Counted from the stretch's first letter, positions 1 to 14,200 are shown. The stretch is DNA of 64,000 nt from Portulaca oleracea (GCA_029582165.1 CM055882.1:12356001-12420000), one strand, 5' to 3'. Numbers and translations: made by a program. Notes: generated by a model not told the origin, from the sequence alone.

Positions 1-963
1 GTACGTTTTTTACTTTATCTTTTGAATTCTCTTGATTGTCATGCATGCTTAATCATTAGACTCTCGTGTAGCCCTCCATATTCGTCCCTTTCATCCCTTT
101 TTCCATTCGTTTCATTCGAATTTGAGGTTTCAACAATCACAAGTTCTATCTTGTGAACGATCGTTTTCTTTCATTTCGTGTATGATGGATTGTTTTTTAT
201 TCATTATGCATCATCCACCAAAAAATTGGCGGGTCTGGGCATGGACCCGCGGACCCAATCCATGGACCCATCAAATTAAATAATATATATTTTTAAAAAT
301 AAAAATCCTAGTGTAATTAGTAGTATAATGTTATACAATTGCTGATATTGACACCAACATTACTATTGTTGATGGTCCGTGTTCTCCTTCTTGAATGGTG
401 AACATGTTGATTTTTATCAAGTCATTTATTTGAGCTGTGAAACGTTCAACAACATTAATGTAGATGCCGTGTTGTTTTCATATATTTTTATCAAGTCATT
501 TGTTATATTTTTATGTTGAATATCGTTTGTAGTTTCCTACATTGAGCTAGATAATTTTATTATGTTGAAAACAAGTGTATTTAAATAGAATAGTTATTAT
601 TATACAAGTGCACAAGTATAAAATAAACCCCAAAAATTGATAAATATAGAAAAAAATACATAAGAGTGTTGGAGCCATTAAGAACCCGCTATGGACCCGT
701 AGGTCCAGGTCTAGGTCTAGGTCCAAAAGAAAATTGGCGGGTTTGATTACACACATCAATTTGGGTTCAGTTCATCCCATTTTCCTTAAAAATTATTGTG
801 CAGTGTCTGTCAATCATTAACATTTAACATTCTTCCGAGATTTGCTGATATCAACGTTTGCAACCTACATTATTATTGTGTGCATAAACAATAGTTAGTT
901 CTGTTTAAACGTCCATATACTCTCACCATATATTATTAGAGGAAACGTTCTACAACCCATGTC

Positions 964-1020
<57 letters not shown>
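1..1020. other. Intergenic DNA with a GGACC-rich hAT-like remnant and a (TA)n tract
   Basis: No gene is visible. Around 220-275 and 680-745 lie clusters of 'atggaccc' / 'gggtcc' words. Both clusters also carry the direct repeat 'aaattggcgggt' (about 222-234 and 731-742). GC-rich clusters like these in AT-rich DNA are typical of subterminal regions of non-autonomous hAT elements, and better-defined hATs occur elsewhere in this window. I could not define clean terminal inverted repeats (TIRs) or a duplication, so the class is tentative. Bases 969-1020 are a (TA)n microsatellite that abuts the next element. Confidence 0.35.
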
Positions 1021-1022
<2 letters not shown>

Positions 1023-1565
1023 AAAATTGGATTATAATAATCCCATATTTTGCAAATTGGATGACAATAATCCATACTTTCAGTTTGTATTTTGGTGGTT
1101 TAAAAAATAAAATAAAATTGAATTGTACATGTAGTGGGACATCATGGAGAATATACGTTCAATATCATAGATTTTGTGTTGCATTTGATTCAAAACTTTG
1201 TATAATACTTTACCATGATTTTTAATGAATTTACAGCGTTTCTCCCAATTGTTTTTCATTTTTTTTATTTTTTACGATTTTTTTTCACTTTTATTTCTTT
1301 TAAAAAAATCATAATAATTACTTGGAGTTTCAAAAAAAATAATTTAAAAAATATTTTAGAAACTCACTTCATTACCTTTCTAGGTGCTGGAACGAAAAAA
1401 TAAAAGCAATATGGGGTAGGAATAAAAAAAACTAAAAAGAATGTGGAGGTGGATTTGGTATCACTACAATTCAATTTTTTTTTTGGACCACCAGAATACA
1501 AACTGGAAGTAGGAATTATCGCCATCCAATTTGCAAAATATGGGATTATTATAATCCAATTTTCC
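1021..1565. mobile_element. MULE-type MITE, family I, copy 1
   Basis: A 545-bp element bounded by inverted repeats that begin 'ggaaaattggattataata' and end with the reverse complement '..ataatccaattttcc'. A second inner repeat pair ('gcaaattggatgacaataa' / 'gccatccaatttgc') lies just inside. The body closely matches the element at 57695-58218, for example 'atagattttgtgttgcattt' in both, so it is a multicopy family. It sits within a (TA)n tract, so the target duplication is ambiguous: even lengths such as 8 or 10 fit. Related elements at 36359 and 61545 have 9-bp duplications, which is why I place it in the Mutator superfamily. It has no coding capacity. Confidence 0.75.
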
Positions 1566-2325
1566 TATATATATATATATATATTAAAGCTAAACATCCC
1601 TATCTTAAAGGATAAAAGTACCAAACTGCCCACAATTTTCGACAATATAAATATTTTATATTATTAAGATGAAGATGGTTGCCATTTAGCTTAACCTTAT
1701 TGGGAATATGTTATCTATGCAAACATTCCATTATTTGACTTTGTTACAAGTTTGATAAGCATAAATCCAATGCCATAAATGTGACCCCAAGCTCAATTTC
1801 AAATAGAAAAATGGCCCCTTGCATATTCCCCAATCATGATGAGAAGTTAGTTGGAGGAATTATTAACAAAACCTAAAATGTTAAAAATTAGACATGCCAA
1901 TCATATAATATACCATTGACATTGTCAAACAATACAAAAGTGTTGATAATAAATAAATCAAAGAAAGATAAATGCATTGATACAAGAGGCAGGAGAGGAC
2001 ACATTCCATCTCTCTTAATCCTCCTAGAAAATTCTAACAAACTCAATTTGGATAAACTCCTACAATATGAGCATTTTGTGTCCTTTTTCTTCTTGTATTT
2101 GACAAAAATAAGGACCAAAAGGAAATGGGGTGAAAAAAAAAACCTAAAAGGAACTACAATGGTTGGTTAAAACCAAATGATCCTTTATATAACTACATTA
2201 CATTGGCTTTTACCCATGTTGGGAAATGGGTAAAGTCCAATGTCTTGCTTGAAGTTGTTGAGCTAGGGAAAGATGTACATGTAGAGAATGTTGATTGATT
2301 GATAAAAAAGAGAGAAAATAACCAA

Positions 2326-3270
2326 TCAAATGGAGCAAAACAATGAGGAGAGTGGAGGGAGATCCCAAAGGCTACCATCAAAATGAGAATCATGAGGGAA
2401 ATCTATGTACTCTTGTGGTTGAAAATTTGTTGAGTAGAATGAAGAAGGAAATTCTTTTTGTTGCATTTGCATCCCCTCATGACCTTCCAATGATTCTTGC
2501 CCCATGGTGTGTAGAACTCCTATATTCTTAGGCATTTCAAGCACCCCTTGGCTAATGGATGACCTATCTAAACATGGATTGTTGCAACCCCATATCATAT
2601 TTTGAGACAATGAGTGATTTCCCAACTCATAAGTTCCTACACAACCACTCAAATTTGGCCTATATACTTCACCAACCACACAATTTTCTTGTAAAGTTTG
2701 GGGTGGCATGAATAAACTACCAAGACTTTGATTCCCAACATTGGCATATGGGATAATGTGGCTTAAAGATGTATTGGAAGTGCCTAATAAGTTGTTAGGG
2801 TTGACAAAGGTAGGGCTAGTGCTAGATGGGATTGGAGTAGCATTAGAGGGTGCTATAGGACTAGGAACATCAACATTATTTGGTTTTTGGGACTCTTGTT
2901 TCTTGTTTTTAAGGAGATTTTTGATCCTAGAAGCAAGGGGAGAATTAGGAGAAATATGAGTAACGACAAAGTTGGTGCGAGTGTTTGACCCTCGCAAGAG
3001 GCAAGCAGCTTCGTCGTATGTCCTAGCAGCTTCCTCTGCAGTCTCAAAGGTCCCGAGCCACATTCGTATCTTTTGGGTTGTGTCTTTGATCTCCGCCACC
3101 CATCTCCCACTCGGCCTTTGTCTCACCCCAACAAACTTATTGTTTCCATTGTTCGATCGCCTTCCTTTGACCTTGGTGATCTTGTTTGTAGGATTGACTT
3201 TCATAGCTTTTGCCTCCATTTGCTTGAGTTGTATGTTGTTGAGGTTGGTTTGTTGGAAATGGATTTCCAT
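2326..3270 (-). CDS. RAP2.11: AP2/ERF transcription factor, RAP2.11-like
   Basis: Predicted 314-residue intronless protein with a single AP2/ERF domain at about residues 45-102 ([17 protein letters not shown]..., [19 protein letters not shown], ending RGSNTRTNF). This fold binds GCC-box-like DNA, so the protein should be a nuclear transcription factor. Two features match Arabidopsis RAP2.11 as I remember it: the exact '[13 protein letters not shown]' version of the domain and the C-terminal '[11 protein letters not shown]' tail. RAP2.11 is known for the low-potassium response through HAK5. The linker between is rich in Asn, Ser and Pro. An in-frame TAG lies six codons before the chosen ATG; Met18 is an alternative start. 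A TTTAAAA box on the minus strand at about 3364-3371 is a weak TATA candidate. Family call is sure; orthology to RAP2.11 is likely but unsearched. Confidence 0.9.
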   Translation of the reverse strand: MEIHFQQTNLNNIQLKQMEAKAMKVNPTNKITKVKGRRSNNGNNKFVGVRQRPSGRWVAEIKDTTQKIRMWLGTFETAEEAARTYDEAACLLRGSNTRTNFVVTHISPNSPLASRIKNLLKNKKQESQKPNNVDVPSPIAPSNATPIPSSTSPTFVNPNNLLGTSNTSLSHIIPYANVGNQSLGSLFMPPQTLQENCVVGEVYRPNLSGCVGTYELGNHSLSQNMIWGCNNPCLDRSSISQGVLEMPKNIGVLHTMGQESLEGHEGMQMQQKEFPSSFYSTNFQPQEYIDFPHDSHFDGSLWDLPPLSSLFCSI

Positions 3271-3359
3271 GGGAATTCTATGCCTCTATCTCCCTCTTAC
3301 ACACTCTCTTTCTTTAATTAGAGATAATTAGAATTAGAAGATTTTGCACACATGAATGG

Positions 3360-3830
3360 AAGGTTTTAAAGGGGAGGAAAAAATGAAGAAAAGTAAGCTA
3401 ACTTCTTCTAATGTAATGTTAGTGGGGGACTTGTCAACATGTCTTTTATTTGGTAGTTGATTTGATAAGCTCTTCAATGCATATAATTTTTAAGTTTGTA
3501 TGAGGTGACTATGCAAGTTTAATATTATTATCTTTTGGGGGGTTAAGGCAAATACATCCATTAAGAATGGTGTTATTCATGCTAATGATGTATGTGTCCT
3601 ACTCTAAGTGAAATTACATGTATGCCCTCAACCTCCCATTGACAAAGTCATTGATTGTACTTTGTTTGTAAGATTATGACAGTTAGTATTCAATAACCCA
3701 ACCCCCCCTCCCTCCAAAACACACACACAAAAACTTTGGTTCAAATAGCCGAACCTCATTTTCTGTGATAAAGTTACTAGTTTTGATTGAAATGGTACCT
3801 AAATTTCAATTAAATATAGGATTAAAAATA
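3360..3830. other. Upstream region of the RAP2.11-like gene
   Basis: This is the presumed promoter side of the minus-strand ERF gene. I see no second gene. A 'cccccc' run followed by '(ca)n' lies at about 3700-3730. A MULE-type MITE begins about 560 bp upstream of the ERF start codon and so bounds the proximal promoter. Confidence 0.4.
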
Positions 3831-4228
3831 AGATTTTTGGACGTCAATAATATCAATTTTTGGAGTATTTGAGACTAATAATATAGATAATTTTCTTGGT
3901 CACTGACAGTACCAACTATCGAACTATTTTCCACCAACAGTACACAACTGATCTTGTATGGTTTTGACTCATGGAAAGATGACGTGGCCCCATAATGTAT
4001 GACATGGAAGGCGGAGCTTGTATAGAAAATATTGACGTGGGCACTAGTATGCCTTCCGCGTTTCACATTACGGAATCACATCATATTTCCGATGAGTTTA
4101 AACTATAACAACTCGGTAGTGTACTGTTAGGGGAAAATAAGTCGATAGTTAGTACCGCCAGTGTTCAAGAAAATAGTCTATATTATTAGTATCCAATACC
4201 CGCAAAATATATTGGCATCTAAAAATCT
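3831..4228. mobile_element. MULE-type MITE, family II, copy 1
   Basis: A 398-bp fold-back element. The left end reads 'agatttttggacgtcaata' and the right end is the near inverse ('..tattggcatctaaaaatct'). Inverted similarity continues inward through 'taataatatagat' / 'tctatattattag' and the pair 'gatgacgtggcc' / 'cacatcat'. Flanks are ttaaaaata (3822-3830) and ttaaagata (4229-4237), an 8/9 match to a 9-bp target duplication. Family members recur at 5318 and 8622. Non-coding. Confidence 0.75.
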
Positions 4229-5317
4229 TTAAAGATAATATCAGAATCTTTTCATCATTCATATTATTATGGCCCAAAAGATCAAATGTATATAAATCAA
4301 TAAATATGTGTTACTTGAATTTATTGAGGAATAAAATTTGAATTTTGAGAGTCTTAATCCACTGTAACATCCTTATCGATTAGAAAGTAAATCTTCTTCA
4401 TTATATATATATATATATATATATAGATATATCCTGAGTTAATGAGCGTAATTAACAACATTGTCCAGGGTTTCTCAATTCTCATGAAACAGAATCACCC
4501 TCGTAAGACATTTTCATAATTACTGCTCTATCAGCCCAAAAAGATCGATTACAAATGTTGCAATGAACTTCTCCTCTAAACTTGAAATTGGAACATAATA
4601 TTTATTCAATTTTCACTATCCAAATCAATTTCAACTGAATTTAATTAATTTTTTTATCATCCCAAAAAAATATCAAATATAAATTTCTCGTCCAATTTAT
4701 CCTAAGTTTAACAGGGACAAAATATTGATGAAAAAACAATAAGAAGAGGTTGGAGGGAAAATGTCAACAATGAGAGGAAAGTCGTGAAGGCAACAACTGA
4801 TAGCATTTGGAGGCACGTCCTAGTGATCTTCTTATATGGAAGATTACCACATAAATTTTCTCACACTTTTATTCTCTCAATTAATACTTATTACGTAAGA
4901 ATGCAACACTATTTAATTTGCTTAACAATTTTCTATATCTATGAACCGACCAGATAATATTTGATTAAGTTGTGTTTTCCACGTAATTTTATATTCACAT
5001 TCATATAGTTAGGACTCCTAGGAGAAATATGCATTTGACATATTGTTTGTTAAATATTGGTAAAGCAAATCAACAAAAACATTTATCCCCAATCACCTTT
5101 GCCACTTCATCCTTTGTCATAGTTTTACCAACAAAAATGCTCATAAATCTCAATGGATTGATTATGTTTGGACATCTATAATGGCTTGTTGAACTCTTTC
5201 TCAGAAAAATGTCTCGCGTGAAACTTTTGCTTAAGAGAATTTTTCCTAGAAAAAAATTTCTTATGGAAAATTTATTTAAAATGCTCAAATTACCCTTATT
5301 TATCAAAACTATAAAAT
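4229..5317. other. Gene-free AT-rich intergenic DNA
   Basis: No coding region with recognisable homology. A (TA)n tract occurs at about 4401-4425. Short open frames here have no family signature. Confidence 0.4.
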
Positions 5318-5722
5318 AGGATTATTGGACGCCAATAATACCAACTTTGGGGGTATTGGAGACTAATAATATAAACTATTTTCTTGGACACTAGTAGTAC
5401 CAACTATTGACCTATTTTCCTCCAACAGTACACGACCGGGTTGTTATAGTTTTAACTCATCTGAAAGATGACGTGGCTCCATGATGTGTGTACGTGGAAG
5501 GCGGAGGTTGGGTAGAAAATGTTGACTTGGACACTAACATGTCTTTCATGTCACATATTATGAGCCACATCATCTTTTTGATGAGTTAAAACCATAACAA
5601 TTCGATGGTGTACTGTTAGAGGAAAATAGGTCAATAGTTCGTACTGCTAGTGTCCAAGAAAATAATTTGTATTATTAATATCCAATACCCCCAAAGTTGG
5701 TATATTGATGTCCAAAAACCCT
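5318..5722. mobile_element. MULE-type MITE, family II, copy 2
   Basis: About 405 bp, aligned by eye along its whole length with 3831-4228. The left side reads 'ttggacgccaataatacca', then 'actttgggggtattgg'. The right side is the inverse, 'ccaatacccccaaagttgg', then 'gatgtccaaaaaccct'. The centre shares 'gatgacgtggc' and 'cgtggaaggcgga' with copy 1. I found no convincing target duplication, so the exact ends are uncertain by a few bases. Confidence 0.7.
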
Positions 5723-6402
5723 AATAATTTTGAGGGGTATTTTGGGAAGTTAAATTATAAATAGTTTCACTTTTCCATGGGAAAAAAACTTTCCCAACTC
5801 CCACTTGGATCACATGCTCTGGGTAGGTACGATTGAACATTTATATTACTGAGAGTGAATAACAGACAGATATGAGTGAACAATTATAATATTGACAATA
5901 AACAATGGGTAGGTTTGGAGCAATGCTCCAAAAGTATGTAATAAATTGCAAATGAAAAGTGTTTCACATGAATCATACCAGAATTTTAAGTTCCACCCAA
6001 AAGTTTCACATCCTCATTTTGTAACTAAGCATGAGAAAGTTTTAATCATCTTGAAAAAATTAGCAGACTTTCCTGAAAAACATTCATAATCAAACGTTTC
6101 CTAATAGTGTCTAAACACTATTTGGAATAATAGTGCCTTTACACTATCTGGAAGCAAATAAAGCTAAAAATACATTTTTTTTATTAAAGTTTAAAATTTT
6201 ATATTGTAAGTTGAGACGTTAAATGAGAAAATAGTTATCAATATTGTCCCTGATGAAAATGTGACTGCACATTAAATTAAGGGCTAATCAATATAATACT
6301 AGTATTAACTTTATGGCTACCCATCACTTCGCCATATCGTTTTCAAGTCTTCAACAATTATAAATAATTCGCCTAAGTTGACTTGTTTATACATCATTCA
6401 TC
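5723..6402. other. Gene-free intergenic DNA
   Basis: No coding or RNA gene signature was found between the family II MITE and the following hAT MITE. Confidence 0.4.
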
Positions 6403-7105
6403 TAGAGGTGGCAATAAAATCTAAACTTGAACAAACCTGCCTAAACCTAATCTAGAAAAATGGGTTTTAGCAATGAAATTTTGTAAAAACCGAGTTTGAG
6501 TTGGGTATTCCTAAAACGAGTACGGGTATGGGTCGGTTACGAGGACAAGATTTACCCACCCTGTATGCGTACGACTGTACCCTACCTGGCCCGAATAGTT
6601 TTCGATCCAACAGACCAACTCAGAAGATTTCATGTAGTAATTTCATTTTTTGGATCCAAGTTGATCAAAAAGAATCTCAAAACAAATGTAAACTGGAACA
6701 AAATAAATTCAATAATTGTATAGTTCCTAAGATTAACCTATTATTGTCGTTATTCAAAAAGAATCACAAAAAATAAAGATCACATAACTCCAAGGAATAA
6801 CCTGCTTAAATTGAGTCGGGCAAGTGGTCAAAATTTGACAGGATGGCTAGCAGCAACGACGAATATTTTTCAGAAATGGTGGTGGATGGCGTGAGAGGTA
6901 GAAACGGTGATGGGTAAGAAAAAAAAAGCGGGTTGTATAATATAATCATCGATTATACCTAAATAAAACATGTTATATCTGCAATACACGGTGTGTATGG
7001 GTACTCGTATTTAGTATCCACCAAACATGGGTTTAGAGACCGATAATGGTTTCAAAAATGAGCATGGATGAGTATACAACACTACCTTACTCATTGACAT
7101 CCCTA
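6403..7105. mobile_element. hAT-type non-autonomous element
   Basis: A 703-bp element with terminal repeats 'tagaggtggcaat' (left) and the inverse of 'tagggatgtcaat' (right). The flanks cattcatc (6395-6402) and aattcatc (7106-7113) match at 7 of 8 positions, fitting the 8-bp duplication of hAT transposons. 'TAGRGGTGGCAAT' is a classic plant hAT MITE terminus. Internally there are 'gggtatgggtcgg' and 'gggtactcg' clusters. No transposase is present. Confidence 0.75.
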
Positions 7106-8296
7106 AATTCATCTTAGAGAAGGATGGTGGCTATTCTCAGCTTTTAAGGTCAAATTTACATCTATTTGACTTACATTTCAAGAAGAGATTGACTGGTTTT
7201 GAAGTTATGATGTATGAAACGTTGACGTCAAGTGATTAAGAACAATGCCATGCAAAAACATCGAGTGATCATCATATTTATAAAACAATGGTTATATTTA
7301 TTTCCTAAAGAAACCTAGCATTAACTATATTCTTTTGCAAGTACGTTTATTTCTACAATGGTACAATGTACATTATATTCAATGAAAATGTCTTTCTTAT
7401 AATTTTAATCTCGAGAGTATTGTCCCAGACCTCACATTAGCAAGATCACCATGTGAATTGTTTGTTTTGTCATAGTAATGCATTAAGTTGACAGAGAAGA
7501 AAGGACCTACTACTAGAATTAAACTATAGTAGCAGATAGTCTTGTAAATTTGTAATACAAGGTTGTAGTGAAAATGCCTCCATTACCACAAATTCCAACC
7601 GTAGTAGAAACATAGCTAGTAGCTACTAATGAATTTACGTACACTATGGTCACACATCATAGTAACTGCATAGAGAGAAGGATCATAAAAGCAATACTAG
7701 AAACAGTTGTTCATATTATTGTATTTTTTTCCGATTATTGTAAGCCAAGCAGTTTAAAAGTTCGCAACATACAGCAAAACCGTAATACAAAACAGCAAAC
7801 AGCCCACTTCAAAAGACACATGTCAACGAAAAAATATCTAAACATAAGCAATACAACAAGGATTTACTACTATTGTATTTTTTTTTTATAAAGCAAACAT
7901 AGGTCCCAAAACTGGTACAAAATTGATTCACTGACCTTCATACTTTAAAAGCTATAATTAAGCAGTAATTAACAGTATGGAGCACAACTGCACAAGGCTA
8001 GTGAACTTCACCTTGTACTTTCCTGTTTCCTTTGCTTCTTTCAGTTTATAGCAGAGCAATACAGCTCATAAATATACACATTGTACAAACCCCCCCCCCC
8101 CCCCCAAAAAAAAAAAAAAACCCTATTTTCCCCAACCAAAAAAAAAGGAAACCAAACAGAAATTCAAAAATGCAAGCAACTGGAAAAATACAATCGACGA
8201 TAAAATGCATGTTGCAAAAAGAATAATGAAATAAAATTTTAACTGGGCAAAAATGACCCCAACTCAAATACCCTGTGGCAAGAGATGAGTATGAGG
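7106..8296. other. Downstream flank / probable 3' UTR of the importin gene
   Basis: No independent gene is visible. The bases just below 8297 are downstream of the importin stop codon and probably include its 3' UTR. A homopolymer block of about 15 C then about 16 A lies at 8090-8120. I could not fix the polyadenylation site. Confidence 0.4.
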
Positions 8297-11200
8297 CTAT
8301 TGAGAGAGAATGGACTGGAGGGCAAGCTGCTGCTGTGGTTGAAGGGAAGACCAGGTTGATGCTAGTGTTGAAGGCGGCAGTGTTTGCTGAAGCTGCCTCA
8401 ATAGATTTACCATTCGGCTTGTTGTTTGCTCTGTTGCTAGCTCTTTACCGGCACACAGAACCTAAAGCCACCAAAAAAAGCGAGAAAATTAGATGCACCA
8501 ATTTACAACAAGCGATATTTGCTCTTAGGGTTTAGGGTCCAACAGTATCAATTGGTGATAATGCAATTGACACAAGTAAAACAAGAAGTTGATCTTTAGA
8601 ACAAAAGCTACACAAGTAAAAGGATTTTTGAATGCTAATATACTGAACTTTTGAGGTATTGGACAATAATGTACTGAACTTTGACAATAATACACTGTAC
8701 TTTGGGGGTGTTGAACAATAATGCACTCAGTATGATTTTGGCAATGACTAACTTGGTGACAATCCTATGTAGCGGGTGGAGGAGATGAATTGGTCCAAAA
8801 ATATTTGTCTTCTTGGTCTGTCACGTAAGATTGTCACCAAGTTCGCCACCGTCGAAATTGTCTCGAGTACATTATTGTCCAACACCACCCAAAGTTCAGT
8901 GCATTATTGTCCAAGGTCAAACTCAGTGTATTATTGTCCAATACCCCAAAAGTTCAGTATATTAGCGTCCAAAATTCCCAAGTAAAAAAAAGCTCAAGCT
9001 GATCTTTAAAACAAATAAAGGGGCATATGTTTGGATCATACCTCTGCAAATACCAACACTATTTTGGAGAGGTATTGATTGTTTGGTCCTAGAAGATCTC
9101 TATCAGACCTGCAGAATTAAGGCAATGGATGAGCAACCATATGACAAACTTGAGAGGAGCATGGGAATGAACTACCAGGGTTTATTTTTTCCATTATCCT
9201 TTTGGGGGGATTTTGAGGGGTGAGGGAAAGAGATTTGATGGCTGAAATGACAACAGCATCCTCAGAATATATAGTACCTCTCAACCATGGAACATAGTTG
9301 TTCATGCACAACCTTAGCTTCAATCAGGTCTCCCCTGATTGGCAAGCAATTCAACCACATAGGAACAACCTGCCAAGTTCAAAAGAGAGCTATAAATTCT
9401 GTGCATATATAATCAATCAACAGCATTAGACAGTAGAATCAAACGGCGAGCAGTACATAGGAACAACTATATATTCTTCAATACCGAACAAATATTACAA
9501 CAAAAATAGCAAGAGCATAACACAAAAAAGTTGTGAAATACCTGAGCAGCATCAATACTATCACGATGGAACTGACAAATTTTTCCAAGAGCTGAAACAG
9601 CATTGTCATATGCCATCACATTCTCAGAATGTCTTGCATTAGGATGACTTATCACCACATTTAGCCTTGAAAGAGCCTCTGGAAATAAACCCATAACTTG
9701 TCAACAAATGTTACATTCATCGAAGTTTAATACAAGCACAAATGCATAGCAAATGCCAAATGGGCTATTTACCTCCAACAAGAGGTTTAAAAACTGATCC
9801 ACCAAGCTCCGCACAAACACCAAGACCATAAACAGCCGCCTGGACACCAATAGTCAGTAATTAGTCAGTATTATGCAATTAAGGTGGAGGGAGAATACAA
9901 CAGAAAAGGACCGCACTTGTCGAACATCTGGATTCTCGTCATTGCAGGCTTCCAAAAGGAAAGGCAGGAAGGTGTCATAGTATCTGCAGCAACAACATGC
10001 TTGATAAGAACACCAGTGGGAAAAGAGAAACTACAATGGAAGACATCGAGGAAAGTTTCCTACCTGAGTGCTGCTTCACGACAATGCTCCACAACATCAT
10101 CAAAAATACAGATAGCAATCCTCCTTTCCTCAGTCGTTCTATCCTTGCCCTGCACATAATGAACTATAAGTAACCCAACAATTGATGGAGATGAATCAAA
10201 GTCTAAGCACTAAGCACAGAAACCCAGAAGCATGAGTAAATTAAGCACAGGTAGGGTCGGGCAATGGACTGATTAGGGACAGATCAGGTCAAGGCCAGCA
10301 CATTATAGTTGTGGATCAGGCCGGGCTTTCTAGCAAAAAGCAGGTTATACTAATGATTATTAAATGTGAAGTATTACGAAAATATTTGAGTAGATTTGGT
10401 ATTAAAATTGTACAAAAAACTATTTATTTTGAGGTCATTGATGGGCAGACCCTACCCAGCCCATTCACCAACCCTTTAACATTGTTAAAGGGGCCAGTCC
10501 ATTAATGACCCCACCCTTTACTGACCCCCTCTTAACCTTATGGGGACCTAGCCCATTGCCCAACAGGGTAGCACATCCATTAAATAGCACTCCAACAGTA
10601 ATTAAGACACCACAAGCCATACCTACTAGGCGAATATTCACATCAGAAAACAGTGCAAAAAGGTTATGAGAAAGTAACTATCACGTGCACAGTTGGGGCA
10701 TAGAGTGTCAGCAGAACTAAAAAATAAAATTGAAAATCAGGATAATGGACAATTAAGATTCCCCTTTCCCATAGGCCAATAGAATAAACTTTTATGGTAC
10801 TAGCCAGTTAATAATATCCCAGAATGGCAGAAATATGCTCCTTCCCAATTTACAGTAGCAACCTCAGCAAGTGAGATTGAGACTGCTCTACCAACTCTGT
10901 TTGCAGGAACTAGGAAGTGAGATTTGGAGACGATAGGGCACAAAACATCCTTTGTCCCAATAATGTGTCTCATAGTGAATAGATTCGATTTAACAGGATA
11001 TTGAATTAGACTTATCTTTCACCATAAACAGTTGGATCTCACACATGGCACAATGATCTAAACAAAACACAACAGTCGCCCTAAGTCCTAATTGAATATC
11101 AGTAAATCTGTGGAAAGGATGCAGATCAATCTCTTTAAGGAAAGCATAACGATAAAACTAACGATAAAACTCCTATCATAGTAAGCTGAAAAATTTATCC

Positions 11201-14200
11201 CCGCCTACACTGGTCTTTAGCCTCCTATGACCTAGAAAGATTGTCAATAGACATGTAGCCTACCTTACGAAGTATTTAAGCAAATTATGAACAGACAGCT
11301 CAAAAGGAACACTACGCATCAAAACAGACAAACAATGTGATCTCGCATAGACAGAGAACCAAGTGAGGGAGGACAGAACTGGGACTTACCCACATAGGCA
11401 TCAAGTATGAGGAGAGCTCATCAAAGAAGGGCAAGAAAGAGGCCTTGAATGTCTTGATCAATGTGCCCAAACAATCACCAACCTGCCTCAAACAAGAGAA
11501 GTAGCAATGACTTACAAAGAGAGAATAGCAATTCAGAAACAAAAGCTAAAGGGCTATGAAGCCTATGCCAAGTTGCCAACCAGGCCCAACCTGATCAAAT
11601 AGCTCTTCGTCTTGCTCATTTTCTTCGTTGAGAAGTTCTCCTTCTTCTGCATCGAAGTCCTCAGCTTTGGCTCTTTCTGCTCTCTCTGCCTTTCTTGACA
11701 AGCTTGCAGTAATAACTTGCTTTATCTCATCCACTATGGATTTGACTTGGTTTTGATCCATAAGTGGCCCAGAAATCTTAACAGAAAAACTCTTGTCAGA
11801 CTTATTTCCCACATAGTGCACATGATCCTCCAAACAATTTCCGAAAACAGTATGAACGCATCGAATCCAACTTTCATTAGAATGAGCACAGCAAAATATA
11901 AATCATGTAAAAGCCTAAGATATATGATATCCACAGCCAGTGGCAGATCCAAGTTAAGAGTGCCGGTCAAAAGACTCTGCAAGTTCTGGACTTCTAGCAA
12001 AATATCCTTGATGGGTATATAAGTTTTAAAATGTCACAGAAAAATTATTAAGCAATAAGAAGCCAACCCAACAGCTCTGGCAATAAAAGTACTATGATTG
12101 ACTCAATAGGTTGAATTCATCAGTTCCACTGTCCACAGTGGTGAGTGGTGACACTTCAAAGCATGCGCTGACATTATGGTGCAACCTTTCAGAATTTGTA
12201 ACCTGACATACCTGTACACACTCATTAATGGCATCCAGCATGCTTGAACAAATCTCTACTTCAGGTTCCTGCAAGTTAGCAGTTCAGACTTGGTGAAACA
12301 AAAACTTCCGCGGGAATACAGAGAATCACAGACCGAAATCAATACCAAATATACGCTCTTAATGATAAAGAATATGCCTTCACCTTGTGTAGAGCCTCCA
12401 CTAAGGCAGGTACTATGTAATCAGACAATTGCTTGACATAAGCCTCATTACGACCCTGAGCTAGCCCCTTCTCTACAGCTAATTTGGCAGAACGAAGTAG
12501 TTCTGGCATAGCTATGCACCACAAAAAGCAAATAAATAAGTAACGCAGACAAACTAAACACAGCGGGCAAGAACAAGATCAGCAAGTTAACATAACAAAC
12601 TATACCTGACACAGCTGCCTTTCGAACTTCTTCATGGAAATAAAACTTAAGAAGTGGAACCAACGTAGGGGCAACCTGCAATTCAAGAACATATATATTG
12701 TCATTCTTGCTGTAGCGTAGAGAAGGGCAGAAATAAAATGCAATAAAAGAAACTAAGCAACACACTACATAGGATCAGACACACATACTACTCACTTCAA
12801 GGCTCAAGCATGCACAATGAAAACATTAAAAAGGCCTACAGACTTAACCTGATCAACCCATGGAAAGAAACCTTCTTTTAGCTCATCAGCATAGCAACAC
12901 AACATGTTACAAGCTGTGGCTTTCTCCTCAAGAACACTTGTCTTTATTCCAATTCTCTTATCTCCAAGAGTGATGGTCTCAATGCTGTAAGAAACCAGAA
13001 ACCTTAGGTAAGATTTGAAATATCAAAGCAAGCCTATGTTCTACCCTTCTGAATGTAACATATACCATATGTTGAACTTGTATGCGTGTAGGTCAAGAGC
13101 ATGAAGCCCGTAAAAATTCATTGAACAAGGCGAACAATAGAAAGAACAAAAGTTGAGCAATATTAAAATGCAGGACAATTAGATTCGCTATCAGTAAGAC
13201 ATTAATCTTTACAAACATATAGTACTGAAAAATACACTTAAATTCAAGGGTAAACTAGATATGACTTATAATTTGTACACCACAGTACAAATGAACAGGA
13301 CTTTACAACATAGGATTTCTTTTTTTAAAAGGTCTATCATATTTTTCAATCAAGGATTTTGAACTTTGCCATACTTGATTCAATAAAGAAGCAGACAACA
13401 AAAAAATACTTTCTGAACAATGGTCTTTGGTCAAAAGTTCCTTCAACTACAAATATTTTAAACAAAGAAATAAAAACAGAAAATACTTAATGGCTTCTTA
13501 TAGAAAGCTAAAATCTGACAGATATTTAAAAACTTCAAGAGATAAAGAACTGCAGCAAAAACCATAATTTCACCTTTCATCGTCAGATTCATCAATGTCG
13601 GCATCTGAATCAGCAGATGTGATAGTTACATCAGGCTTGAGTTGAGCAGAGTGGAGCAAAGGCGGCATAACAACACTCATATAAGGAAGAAAATCTTGTC
13701 CCAAGCACTTGCAGAGTCTTGCCCATGCCTATAATAAAGCAAATTCCATCAACCACATGCCTTGCACTAAGGTTATTCTATTGCCAATCAATATACGAGC
13801 ACAGAAATCCTCGGCCAATACAAAGATGCTCAATTTACTGTTAAATATTAACCTGCAACATGTAGCTAGTTGTTGGATCATCCGCCTCTAATTCTGATCC
13901 TTGCAATTGCATAAGAACTTCCATGACCTAGCGCACAAAAGAAAGATAAATACATGAAATTATCTCTAAGAACTGATTAGAATCACATAACAATGAATTC
14001 AGATATAGGTAAAAAGAATGTCAAGGCCAAAAATACAAAATTTACAAATTAATTGGCCTAGACTATGGTATGGACCATACATATCTGACAACAAAACTTT
14101 CTATGTTACCTGCTTTGCATCATCTCTGAACTTCTCTTTCCCAACAGCCATCCCAACCAGGCTGATACATTCCATAGCCTTTGCACGAAGCATGCGGTTA

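Noticed and set aside
2741..3331. Open frames opposite the ERF gene
   Set aside because: They are antisense shadows of the conserved AP2 coding region.
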